DNA of 64,000 bases from Dromaius novaehollandiae. Its lineage: Eukaryota; Chordata; Aves; Casuariiformes; Dromaiidae. Every line of letters starts with the position of its first letter. The stretch's first letter is position 1. The notes beneath the pieces were generated by a model that was not told the DNA's origin, made no database searches, and was given only the letters and a program-made list of their open reading frames with translations. Below, one piece after another: positions 12,801 through 24,193 of the stretch. The DNA lies in assembly GCF_036370855.1 (NCBI RefSeq), contig NC_088098.1:38877981-38941980 (forward strand), read 5' to 3'. The translations under genes were made by a program, and so were the position numbers.

Positions 12801-15800
12801 TAGAGGATTAGAGGTTTGCGGTCTGAATATGCAGAAGTAAAATTCCTGCTTTCAGTGGAGGATGAACCATCAGTCTTTTCTTTGCGGTCATGAGTGACAG
12901 CTATTAAATAAATAGGACACTATCAAAAAGAGATGGGTATATGAGATGCTGGAAAATTTAGATTTTTAGAGTAATTTTCTCCATTCAAATTTTTCAGTCA
13001 TATAAGAAGTCAGAACTATGAAGAAAAATCAGGGGTTTTTTTCGTATAATTCAATAAGGAGGCTAAAGCACTGAACTCTTGTAATATTTTGCTATGTAAA
13101 ATAAGTATACAGGTCCTAGACAGGCTTTCTGCACTTCAACACAAGTAAATTTAGATTAATTATCTAAAGCCTAGCAAACAGCAAATTTATCAGATGTTGA
13201 TTTATGACTCCAATAAGAGTTGGCATAATTATTTTCAAAGCAATGAATCTAGTAGCTTCTAGGCTCCAAACCTTCCCATTACAATCCTGTGCTATTTACT
13301 GCGTGACTTGCAACATTCACTTGCCCAGTATTTTCCAGACACAAGTAATTGCCTGGAACCCCTTGCCACTGGGTCTGGGGAGCAAAATGGAGTATTATTG
13401 ATGATTTTAGTGAGTATCTTTTAAGTATCTGAAAATCAAAAGACATTCCAGAGTCTAAGACCAGTTAGGACAAGCTATTCTAAATAAATCAAATCCACAC
13501 CCAGCAATTTCTGCCTCCATCTCTAGGTTCTTTGAGCTTCAGTAATACGCTTAGAAATCTGAATTGTTATCTCAGGTTGTTGCAAGTTTACAGCCCAGAC
13601 TGCCGTGACGGACACAGACAGGCTGCCTCCAGGGCTCCTAATGCTTTCCTGTTCTCTGCAACACTTCAGGAGGTGGCTAACCTCATACTCTGGTACAGGA
13701 GAAAGTTAGTTTCACATATTTCTTTTTTTCCATTTGGCAACCATCTTTGCTACTCTTTCAAGGGAAGAGCAGAACATAATTTCTTGCTTTTGTTATTGCA
13801 TCTCCAGGGCAGGCAGTGTGGAAGTTGTGGCTGCTTCTTCCCATTTACATAGCTGAGTCTCTTAATTCTTCCTTCTATACGGCAGTCCTTCTCTTTGCTC
13901 TATTTCTGATTCAACCTTCATCTTTCCCCTTTGTATCTGCAGTCCCTCTCTTCCTTTTGAACTGGGACCTATCACCTACTGCCTTTTCTTATTCTTGCCC
14001 CTCCTTTGCTCACATCCATCTTTCCCTGGAGTTATTATTTTATTATATTATCTCAAGACCTCTGCAGTCAAACAGAGTGTAGAAGCAATGACCAAATGAT
14101 ACAAGAAGGGAAAATTTCCTGCTTCCTGCTTGTTTACAGATCAGCTCCTTTTCACAGATCCAGGCCATATCTTCTACAACACTTAGGATTATGGCCAAGG
14201 TGGCAAACTTCAAAAGTATAGGAAGGTCCTAAAACAAAATGGGACTGATACCACTTCCTAATAACCATCAAGACTTAGAAAAACTTGCAAGGTGATAGTA
14301 ATGTCTCAGATTACAGGGAATTTACTACAAATTCTGATTTCCAATACTTGCTGTATTATAAGCACCAGTTGTTTGAAAATTTGACAAAATCCCTCCACTC
14401 ACACAAATCATGGCTTGCAAAGCTCATCCCTAGGGATTAACACTTAAGTAAACTGAACTGTATCACATGTAAGGCACAGTAGGGCTTCTCTTATATGTGA
14501 CTGAGCAGGTTTTGAATCTTTTCAGTGCATACATATCACCAACATAAATCTGGTAAGAAGACAGTGCAGGAGCACATTTCAGAGGTGCAGAACAGGAAGT
14601 GGAAGATTTTGGTTCAGATCTTTTCACTCACAGGTTCAGATTTCTTTCCAGCTCTCTTGGTGGAGAAGCTAGAGAACTGTCCTCCCAGGATTGAAACAGG
14701 GATTGTAGAGAAGTCCAAACAAAAGATCAAACATACAAAATTCAGGCAAAACAAAGTATTTTTTTCTAATTCCTTTTTTGGAAACAATCGAATTGTTTGG
14801 CCAAAATTTTCCAAGTAAGTCAGCAGGAAGCGGTCACTCCTTTACAGTGTGGGGAAATTTCTGCCAAAGAAAGCATTCAGGCTGAATCACAAATGTTAAA
14901 AACTGACTTTCATAATGGAAAGTACTGAGTACTTTGTACTAAGAAATTTCCTTAATGTACCAAAATCTTAAACTGTTCACACATGTCCAGTTACCAAAAA
15001 AGGTTTCACATATACAAATTAATCAATCAAGGAATTAAATAAGCAATCCTTTACTTTGTTGTATGAACTAAAAACACACAAGTCACACCAAAACAACAGA
15101 TTGCTTTAAGGTACATATACTAAAAACATTCAAAAGTGGAGCAACAAATGACTGCTAAAATGCCCTTAGTGCAGAGCTATCACTAGTGCCAAGACGAATC
15201 GCAGGATCAGTCCTGCCGCTGGCGGAACAGGCCCTCAAGATTCTGTTGCCACAGCTGCCCAGCTGATTAAAAAAGCCAATCCACAATCCCACGCTTGCCA
15301 ATAAACATCTCTAATACTGTCAACCCTAACAATAGTTACAATTTTTGCAGCACTATAAAGTTAAGCTATCTTGTACTGCTTTTGATACTGCATTGGTGTT
15401 TAGGAGCCTCAGAATGTTTCTGGCTTTAGGAAATGGACCCTATACAGTTTATTTCCCTCGTGAATATAATTCACTTACTTCTACAATGACTTTCATTGCA
15501 CCAAAGCATAAATATAATCCTCCTACATGATACCAGACACGTATCAAGTCTAACGTTAAAATCTCAATGGATGTAACTCTCATCTGGAGCTGCCTTTTTC
15601 CGCATACACAGAGAAATCCCTGCCACATGTTCACTCTGTGCATTTACATTTTAAGGTAATATTTAATCAGATGCTTAGTCTGGAAAATGAAGACACCCAC
15701 TGAAAGTAGGTCACAGTTATTACAAAAAGATAGATCACCATGCTGGATTGTTTTATTGGAATTTGCAAAATATGAATAGGTTACAGCTTCTTTTCTGTAA

Positions 15801-18800
15801 AACAATACATTCTTTAAACACCTTAATGGAAATTTACAGTTTATAGTGAGCTCTGCTGTAGATGGTTTAGGATGCAGCCACACAGGAAGCAGTATTGCGG
15901 GTGTGCCCTTAATCCTGCACTGAATAACAGCTTCAGTGTAGCAGTTCTTTTATCTGCTAGTGATTTCATGAGAAATAAACTGTCTGCTGAACCAGCATTT
16001 TCTACAGCACAATTATTTTGTATTCTTTTTGCCAAGAGTGTTTTACAACAAAGAGTGCATTGCTCAGCTCTTGTCTTCCCATCTATCACAGGCATAAGCA
16101 TTCCTTCCTGAGTCTAGTCTTTTATTGAATTATATCATGAACAAGCAGATACTATATAGTAAATCTCTTTCATTTTTGCTGTCATTATTTTTAGTTTTGG
16201 AATGCTAAAATGAAAATTCTTATTCCTGAATGTAATTATTGGTTTAATAGTCTCACAGGGAAGTAATTTGTATAATCCTAGATCCAAATATCTATTTCTA
16301 GTTTCTTTAACAAAATACAAATGATGCCTTACACAAAATGCTACTCCAAAATTATAATTGTGTTAATTACAGCCAACGCATTTCCAAAACTAATTTATAA
16401 ATTCAAAGAGTATTCTCTTCATTTTTTCAGTCCTATTAGTAATAATGTGATAAACAGCATAGCAAATAAAGCTCATATTCAATCTTTGTTCTTACTCAAG
16501 ATGAAAATGTTAACATATTTCTTAGATTTCAAGAGAATTCAATTGCAAAAATCTCTTTAGTTTAATATTGAAATAGATTCTCTCTTAACAAGAGATTTAA
16601 AAGAACCTTGCCAAAAAAGCCACAAGGGGACTAATTAACCAAAACATTTATAGATATAAAATTAGTAATCAAAAAGGGAAGTCTCTACCTCTAATAGCAA
16701 ACTTGCTACATAACAAAAATTTAGTACAGGCTCAGGTGAATGCAATTCCAGTGAAGTCAAGGGGATATATGTAAGTTAAGAATTTAATCTTCTTTCATCT
16801 TCTCACATGGTATGCTTAATCACTCACCTGTGGACTCTTACAAAGCTCTTTACAGAAACAATATAAAATTACCATAACTATGCTGCTATACAACAAAAGG
16901 CATATTTGCATTTAGTCCTGTCTTAAGATAACCCCTGACAGCTTTTGGGTTAAATGCAACAAAAAAAAATAAACCTTTTCAGCTAGCTATGCATAAATGT
17001 ACTAAAAAGAGAACGCAGCTGAATTTACTAATTTCACCATTAGTATTAAACCTCACACCTATTTCTAAAGGAGAATTTTCATTTGGACCCAAATCCACCA
17101 TAGCATTATGGCACCTATGTCCTATTGAAATTAATGGGGAACGAAGTGCCTAATTGATTTTATTGGCCTGGGCCTTTCTGTTGACCATAAGGTAGGTAAC
17201 ATTTCTTCACAGAAATGGTAGCTGGCTTTTTGGCCACTTACACTTCCCAGCATGAGATACATCATTTATCATTTGCTCCTAAACAAAAAACTGTATTCCC
17301 CTACTCCCTCTTGCAAATGCCACTCGATAGTGCCTGAGTTATTACACAATGGAATAATATTCTTTGTTGCAACTGGTTCCTATTAGCAATACTCTCTATT
17401 GCCAGAGGTGCCAAAAATGCTTAAATGTCAGTAATCCATTGCGCATGAAAGAAAATGTAAGACCATATGTACCATACTTTATTGTCTAACTTCCACCAGA
17501 GAAGTCGGTTTTACCCACTTGGTAAATGGGGTGGTGCTGTCCTTGGAGGTCAGTTGGAAGGGCCTAAGGAAGGTGCTAAGCAGTGAGCTGCCTGGAGTTA
17601 GTCAAAGGAAAAAGACAGCTGCGGGAACACTCGTAGAATTTAGGCCATCCCAGTGCGGTCCCATATGCTTGTGCCTGCTAAAAAAACAGGCAGCGCTGCC
17701 CAAAAAAACTGTGTTGAGACTTGACTACCACCCAAACCAACAAATAAAAAGCACTGTCCTTGCCAAGTAAATAGCTTATTCTCATTCTCAAGAGCTGCTG
17801 CTGGGTGCAAGATGCAGTTGCAATTTCTAGTCTTACTGTATGGACCATACACTATTACACATAGTTTTTAAAGTCAAACCTTTCCTTTTTTTGCTGTATT
17901 TTTTTTTAAGTTACCTGCCTGTATAAATGAATCTGTCATCTGACAAACAGGATTGTCTTGCTTAAGATGCACCTACATTCTTTGTGACTGGGGTGAGGGC
18001 TTTAAAATATTCTGATGCATTTCAAGCATGGTAAGATATGCAGGATTGACAAGATCTTCAGAAAGGAGAGTTAAACATAAAGATTTGCTAAAACCATTCT
18101 AATTTAAGACTATCACCACCAGCGTCCCTGTACGTTACACTGTATTTTAAGTACGTACCAGAATCAGCCCACTTGTTCAGATGCACCTTACTTTCACTTT
18201 GCATGGACATCAACCCATATGCAAGCGCAAAGTTGAAAAAATCTCTGGGAAACACTGCAAGAAAAAAAATCTAGGCTTGTGCAACCTTCGTGCAAGCCCA
18301 AACATACCGCTCATTGTAGTTTTGACTGACTAAACACATCTGCTGGGCCCAGCAAGTCCCTGCCACGATGTCATGAGATCACTCTGATAACTGTCTCCGT
18401 GCCACCTGTCAAAGGGCAAATTAGACTTCTTAGATAGCTTTAAAATTTGCAGTATCTACAAAAAGTCTTGAATAGTTTCAGCCAAGGCTTAAGAGTCTGA
18501 CAAGTGCTAACACAGTCATGAGGAAGTTGGTGAGGGAGCGTGCCAGCCTGAGTATGGTCCCCAACTGGGCAACAGAGCCTTTACAACTGGGGTCAGCTCT
18601 GGCGCTGATGGCAGTAGGTCAGACGTGTCAACAGAGGAGAAAACTCACCAACAGTGTTTGATCCACAGTCTGGAATACAACACAAATTAATGGAAGGAAA
18701 ATCTGATTTTCAGTTGTAATCCCCTCAGGTACAGTAGATAAAAAAATGTGATTTTTGCCTACGATTTTAAATGTCCTCACTCAATTTTATTTAATGGCAG

Positions 18801-19870
18801 ATTAAAAAATCCCCGTTGTTGTATTACGTAATACTTGCAATTGCACAGAGAATGAATGTGACACCTTTATCAGTTATAGCTGCTCGTTGACTCAAAAATC
18901 CAACCAAGTTTTTAAGACACAGCTGAAAAAGGGGTGTATTGACATCCAGGTGATACTGAGTGAAAGCAAATTTTATTAGGATGAAAATCCTGGGGGGAGA
19001 GGCGGGGGAAAAACAGTAAAATCCCTGATGACAAAGTCTGTACTGGAATGCTGTCTCAGAAGCTTTTTCACATAAAACCATATTACTGCCTGTATATTTT
19101 CCCCATGACTACGCAGCCTGCTTTTATAGTAGCAAAACACCTCAATCCCAAATAGCTAAAAATGACTAGCTGTACTAAATAATGTCACATAACTTAATTT
19201 GTCAGAGTGAATGCTGGTTAGTCATAATATGAATTTCTATTTAACATTACTAGTTTGACTGAAGCAAACTCGATGGAGGATAAAAATGCTTGATTTCCCA
19301 TCAGAACAGAAAATTCTTCCATTAGGATATACTGCAGTAGCCTATCACTTGCTGTCTTAACACTGAACGGACTAACATCACAGTTATCTTTTTCCCACTG
19401 TATTCAAAAATACAATATAGACAAAACCACCTTTTTATCTAAAATCTCATTCAATTCATCTTACTATGAAGACTACCAATATTAAAAAGAAAAATCTGAA
19501 CTTCCTTTGAACATGCAAGTTCAAGTGCCTGTCTTACAAGTAACTTGTCAGGAAAACTAATTGCATCTAACCTGCATAAATACTCAAACCTCAAAAAGAG
19601 GCAAAGTTCACCCTTGGAGAGAAGCGTACACAGGATCCTCTGCACAATGATGGAGAAGACAGTGTACATGTTCTGCAGTGGGAATCAGCTACACTCAGAA
19701 TTACATTTTCTCATGCTTGAAACTTCAAGTTGTGCTGTTCACAACAGTGTTTCCCCCAAATCTCAGCTGATCTGCCTCCTTCTTCTTCCTTTAATTCTAA
19801 GAGGAAAAAACCTACATTTAACCTCTTGTACTGAACTCTGGGACATGTCCATTTGACCAGAGAACACAAA
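9831..19870. other. Intergenic, no gene seen
   Basis: Long AT-rich stretch downstream of BBS10. No exon with a recognisable protein, no tRNA-like fold and no clear transposon end was seen. All open frames are under about 110 codons and lack family resemblance. Confidence 0.6.
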
Positions 19871-19891
19871 AACACAAAACCAAAAAAGTTC

Positions 19892-19897
19892 TTTATT
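19892..19897 (-). terminator. BBS10: BBS10 poly(A) signal AATAAA just after the stop codon
   Basis: The hexamer begins only four bases after TGA and is followed by a TTTTTTGGTTTTGTG stretch, a strong T/GT-rich downstream element. Use of this site would give a 3' UTR of about 25-30 nt. Confidence 0.7.
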
Positions 19898-19901
19898 GTT
19901 T

Positions 19902-21840
19902 TCAGAAATCATCTTCCGAGTCATTATCCTCAATTTTTTGCAGCGGCCGCTTAACACCAATTATTAAGTCAATAGTGAGAAGCTCACTAATACAACTGAG
20001 AACTGAAATTACTAACTGGTATTTACAATACACTGATTCAAAGCCTTTCTGATTCATAGGCAGTGGCTCATTTTTCCTGAGTGCATCTATGGCTTTAAGA
20101 TAGAATTTGTTAAAGCTGTTTCCTTCTGCTGTCCTGTACAGAGACTTAGGAATGCTTAGCAACGCATCCGCAATTACATTAGATATATCAGTGACTACTG
20201 ACTCTTGACACTGTTTTGCATAGTGCCGAATATAATAATGTAACAGGATTTCAAAGTTACCTCCTACTGGCAAAACTGACCCTGCTTCTACAATCAAGTT
20301 GGAATAATTCTGTCCGCTACTTGTACAACTCTTTCCATGTTTACATAGAACTATATTACAGCTAATTTTCTCTGTATCTTTATCAACATCTAAGTGCTCA
20401 GACACAACTGTATTAGCATTATCTGCATCCACTGCAGCAGTGCTACTATTCTTTTGATTGTCCACAACTAAATCACTTCTACAATTCTTATGAACTTCAT
20501 CTGGATGCTTCCATTCTGGATGTAGTTTCTGCACATCTCCCGAAGAGCTATCTCTGACAGTGAGAGCACTTAATTCTTTGATGGGCAAGACAGGACTTGA
20601 GGACATTTGCAAGTCCGTTTGCACACATGCTGGATTTTCACCTCCCTGTAAATCAGACTCTACAATCTGTGTGTCTGCTTCACCCCTACCTGTTTTCAGT
20701 TGATGTTCAGAACCCTGACTACCATTACAGGAGACGTTTCTTATTAGGAGTTGCTTCTGAGTAGCGGAAAAATGCCAACCACAGATATCTGAGGTTTCAT
20801 TCTGGCCTTCACCTTCCGCTTCACACTCCTCCCTCTGTTCAACGCTTTTAAACAGCTGCTCGAGCATTTTAAATGCCCCCTGAAAAGCAGCAGCATGTTG
20901 CTCATTAACACCATGGGCTGGCCCACAGAGAATTAGGCAATGAGGCTGAAAGGCACACGTGCTGGCGAAGCCAAGGTGAACGTATCTCTCTGAGCCAAGC
21001 AGCAAGGGCTGACAAAACGCTGTCACTGCAATTTCGGTGATTTCTCTATGCATGTCATCACAAGAAGGCGTAAAAGGTGAGATACCCGTGATTTCGCGGA
21101 CAAGGGCGATCTCTTCCGATGATAAACACTCGACGACAGATATGCCATAGAGTTTTGCAAAGTAGAGGACTACTTCGTGTTGTTTCACGCTCGACAGCAG
21201 CAGCTTCACGTTATTGCTCTGCAAGCGCCTCATCACGGCCTTCGTCCTCCCGGCGGCCCAGCGCTGGCAGGCCTGAAACCGCCCCTCCGACTCGACCACC
21301 AGCTCGACGCCGGGGGCGGCCGGGCCGGCGTGGAGGGGCTGGGTGACCACGACGGCCGCCAGCTCCCCCCGCGCCGGGCAGTAGGCGCCGAAGTCCCTGC
21401 GCAGCAGCAGCCCGGGGAGGATGCGGGAGCTGGCCAGGGGCAGGCCGGCCACGGCGGCGTGCAGCTCCGCGAAGTGCCGGCCCGCCAGCCGCAGCGCCTC
21501 GGCGCGGGCCGCCTCCCGCGGCGCGCAGCGCTCGCAGTACTCGCGGCACAGCCGCGCCAGCGGGCGCCGCTCCGCCGGCCCTACGCGGCCGCTCAGGTAG
21601 GCCTCGAGCAGCGCCTCCAGCGCCGCGCCGCCGCCCGGCACCGCGTGCCGCCGCAGCGCCGCCGCCGCCCGCCCCAGCACCGGGGCCGCCAGGGCCCGCA
21701 GCGCCCGTGCCGCCCGCCGCCGCCCCGTGCCCGCCAGCGCGGCCCGCAGCCCGCGCAGCGCGGCGGCCAGCAGCACCACGAACGTCTTGGCGCCGTCCCC
21801 CGTCGCGCCGCGGAGCCGGCAGGCGCTCGCCACCATCATC
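19902..21840 (-). CDS. BBS10: BBS10 coding exon 2 (most of the protein)
   Basis: Acceptor CCGCAG|GATGATG; the first base completes an Arg codon split by the intron, then 645 codons run open to TGA at 19904-19902. Composition switches sharply: the first ~660 bp are very GC-rich, the remaining ~1.28 kb are ordinary AT-rich coding DNA. The last two-thirds match human BBS10 well; a central Ser/Asn/Asp-rich region is poorly conserved, as is usual for this family. Confidence 0.97.
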
Positions 21841-22125
21841 CTGCGGGGCGAGACACGCCGTTACGCGGGGCCAACCGCCGTCACGCGCCCCAACCGCCGC
21901 CCCCTCCTCCCCCGGCCGCGGAGGGCGGCCGCGGCGGTACCTGGCCGTCGGCGCCTCCAGGCTCAGCGCCTCGAGCAGGCGCCGCCCGTCGCGCGTGAGC
22001 ACCACTGCGCCGCTGGGCAGCGCCAGCAGCGCCCGCCCGCCCCGCGGGCCCAGGCAGCCACGCACGGCGCCCGCCAGCGCCGCCGCCTCCTGCGCCAGCC
22101 GCCCCAGCTCCAGCGGCGCCGCCAT
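19902..22125 (-). CDS. BBS10: BBS10 chaperonin-like protein, two-exon CDS
   Basis: Family knowledge: BBS10 is a vertebrate group II chaperonin-like protein that works with MKKS, BBS12 and CCT to assemble the BBSome core for ciliary trafficking. Seen: exon 1 at 22125-21941, a 100-bp intron, and exon 2 at 21840-19902, giving 707 aa (human about 723). Conserved blocks include LTRDGRRLLEAL (about 43-54), the chaperonin nucleotide motif GDGAKTF (76-82), KLLLSSVKQHEVV and VECLSSEE in the middle, RYVHLGFASTCAF with LCGPAHG, and the C-terminal VLPVGGNFEILLHYY (584 on) ending in an acidic DNDSEDDF. Residues 90-135 are Ala/Arg-rich, apparently shorter than in human. The frame is intact. The start is the only ATG that precedes the conserved exon-1 block in frame. 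Tandem neighbour of OSBPL8 on the same strand. Confidence 0.97.
21941..22125 (-). CDS. BBS10: BBS10 coding exon 1
   Basis: 185 nt (61 codons plus two bases), reading MAAPLELGRLAQEAAAL.. to LSLEAPTA, with donor CAG|GTACCG. It corresponds to the human start of the equatorial domain ([20 protein letters not shown]-type segment). It is about 80% G+C and lies in the CpG island. The ATG context is GCCGCCATGG, a near-ideal Kozak. Confidence 0.93.
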
Positions 22126-22185
22126 GGCGCCGTCCTGCCCCCTCCCCCAAGCACGTCGCGCGCCGCCCGGCCCGGCCCAACGGTC

Positions 22186-22203
22186 GGGGGGGGGGGGGGG
22201 GGG
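22186..22203 (+). repeat. G18 homopolymer upstream of BBS10
   Basis: Eighteen consecutive G on the plus strand (C on the BBS10 coding strand), 61-78 bp upstream of the ATG. It could form a G-quadruplex in the promoter. Exact length may vary or be mis-assembled. Confidence 0.9.
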
Positions 22204-22276
22204 AATGAAGGGTCCCGCGCAGGCGCGGCGGGCAGTTGGTCGACGCACAGAGACGAGACAGGTGGTGCGACACGTC

Positions 22277-22282
22277 TTTATT
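22277..22282 (-). terminator. OSBPL8: Distal OSBPL8 poly(A) signal AATAAA
   Basis: The minus strand reads CCCAATAAAGACGTG, and about 20 nt downstream comes a CTGTCTCGTCTCTGTG stretch suitable as a GT/T-rich downstream element. It lies in the CpG island, 152 nt upstream of the BBS10 ATG. It could be a chance hexamer in the BBS10 promoter. Confidence 0.55.
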
Positions 22283-23071
22283 GGGGCGGCTGCCGCGGGC
22301 AGCGCGGCGCGCGCCGGGGAGGGGAAGGGGCGCCGCCTGGGTGCCCGCACGGCCGGGCAGGGACAGCGCGAGCAACGGTCGGGGGCCGTTACACACAGGG
22401 AAGAGAAAGGGCCAGGCCGGAGCTACGAACAGCGCGGGAACTAAGGAAACGGAGCAGAAACAAATAAATAACGACAGGCTCTGTCCTTTAAAAACTGCTT
22501 TTCCCACTTAGTCAAACACAGGCGTTTGGTACTGTGGTCACAGATCTGAATATCTGAAAATTTACACAAGATGTAGGTGTAGCTGTGCACTACACACCCT
22601 AAGAAATATCCACTTCTTCCAGTTTTTCTTTTCTTTAGAAATTAGGTGAAGAACAAACGTGGGAGGCTATGTCTGTGATGTTACTGTGTTACAGCCATTT
22701 CTGTAATACCACAAACAAACTTGCAGCTTAATTGTATCAAACACCAAAAGATGCGAAAAGGTCTACAGTCACGGCTTGCCGGCCAGAAGAGGGAAGGAAC
22801 ACGTTAAGAGTTTGTTTGTTGTTTTTTTAGGCGAGAGAGAATCTGACTAAGCAGGAAAGTTAGTTTTCAAAAAAAAAAGCCTTCACAAAACATGGGATGT
22901 TACATATGGCACAAGCTTGACAATCATCCACACATACCTCAGAACAGCAAGAAACCATCAAGAAGGCACTGTTTACAATAGTTGAGTATCGGATAAATTG
23001 TCAGTGATTTTGGGATACCCTTACAATACAACAATTAAAACTTACAGATGTACAGCATCCTTGTTACATGT

Positions 23072-23079
23072 TATTTACA
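23072..23079 (-). promoter_or_regulatory. Second Pumilio-type element TGTAAATA in OSBPL8 3' UTR
   Basis: An exact UGUANAUA match on the transcribed strand, about 1 kb from the first copy and used only by transcripts ending at the distal poly(A) site. Confidence 0.35.
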
Positions 23080-24079
23080 CAAACAGTGGTGAAGTAATAC
23101 CCTTCAGGTAACTATACCAAACATTGAATCTAAATTCTGTTTCATAAACACCAGTCTGGCAAAGTTTCCCAAAGGCACAGAAAGGCAGCAAACAAAGGAA
23201 AAAAGAAAAAGAAACCACAATCACAACATATTATAGGACAACCTTTCAAATTATGTCTTTAACAGTTTTTAGGGGGGAGGAAACATGCTATACTCTTATA
23301 AGTAACATCTACTATTTTAAAGTAATCAACATGTGAAATGCAAGAAGTATCACTTCTAGCAGTAGATGGTACTTGCTACATTTCACATGACATATTTACT
23401 CTTTTTATCTTTAGGTCATCTGTACCTAAATGGCAAATTAAAGGCTTAGAGTGCTTTTGAAGAAAAAAAAAAAAAAAAAAAGACAAACAAAAAACCCCTA
23501 CCATGGCAACAAACTCTGAAAATATCTTATTTCCTGTACAAGAAAAAAAAATAGTAAAATCAAGTGTGAAAGTAAGTGCTGTTTTGAACATTAAAAACTA
23601 GCTGGAGGCCACTGCCCTCAAACATCTGCAAACTGTACAATCTTTTTTATGACTATGAGCATAGTTAGGTCTTAGGTAAGTAATATTCAAGATCAGCTAC
23701 ACATCACGGTAAAATAGGACAATGGGGATGTGCTAGAGAAAAGGCTTCATAAACAAGACCTGCAACCAGCTGTACTATAAAAAAAAACAGGCAAGAAATT
23801 CCTTAGTTCCATTCACATGAAGAAGCATTATACAAAACCCAGCAAAATAGGAATTACCCACCTTTAAATGTGCTTTTTAGTATTTCAGTAATCATTCAGT
23901 CAAAGCAGAAGTCTGCAGCTTTTACTTCAAAAAGTTTTGACTGTGTAGAACATAACTTACAAATGAAGTGGAAAAGGAAAATACCATCTAGTTCTTGTAA
24001 AATTACATCCAGACTGGGTTATTAACTGACCTTGAATAGAAGTGATTAAAACCAACATGAAGGGACAGAAGGACATTTC

Positions 24080-24087
24080 TATTTACA
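24080..24087 (-). promoter_or_regulatory. Pumilio-type element TGTAAATA in OSBPL8 3' UTR
   Basis: It matches the UGUANAUA consensus of PUM proteins exactly on the transcribed strand. A second exact copy is at 23072-23079. Such sites occur often by chance in AT-rich UTRs. Confidence 0.35.
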
Positions 24088-24187
24088 AGGGAGATAAAAT
24101 ATTTTTAACTATCAGTCACGAGCTTCAGCAGCAAAAATTTAGCAGACTACTCTTTTAGGGGATTTAAGCTATTGCCCAAATTCTTAA

Positions 24188-24193
24188 TTTATT
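24188..24193 (-). terminator. OSBPL8: Internal OSBPL8 poly(A) signal AATAAA
   Basis: A canonical hexamer on the minus strand about 2.3 kb after the stop codon; it would produce a medium-length 3' UTR. Only the hexamer supports it. Confidence 0.35.

Larger units (their letters stand above)
21200..22450. promoter_or_regulatory. CpG island over BBS10 5' half and OSBPL8 3' end
   Basis: CpG density and G+C are far higher here than anywhere else in the window. The island covers BBS10 exon 1, the 100-bp intron, the first third of exon 2, the 5' flank and the last ~170 bp of the OSBPL8 UTR. No TATA box is seen near the BBS10 ATG, so a dispersed CpG-type promoter is likely. A one-mismatch NRF1-like site, CGCGCAGGCGCG, is at 22216-22227, and an 18-base G run is at 22186-22203. 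Confidence 0.8.

Noticed and set aside
21211-22350. 379-codon minus frame in the CpG island
   Set aside because: It overlaps BBS10 exon 1 in frame, then reads through the intron into the wrong frame of exon 2. Arg/Ala/Gly/Pro composition is that of GC-rich antiframe DNA.
21177-22467. Long plus-strand frames of 245-273 codons (21177-21998, 21707-22444, 21727-22467)
   Set aside because: They are antisense to BBS10 and made of Arg/Pro/Ala repeats caused by GC-rich DNA lacking stop codons; no recognisable domain.
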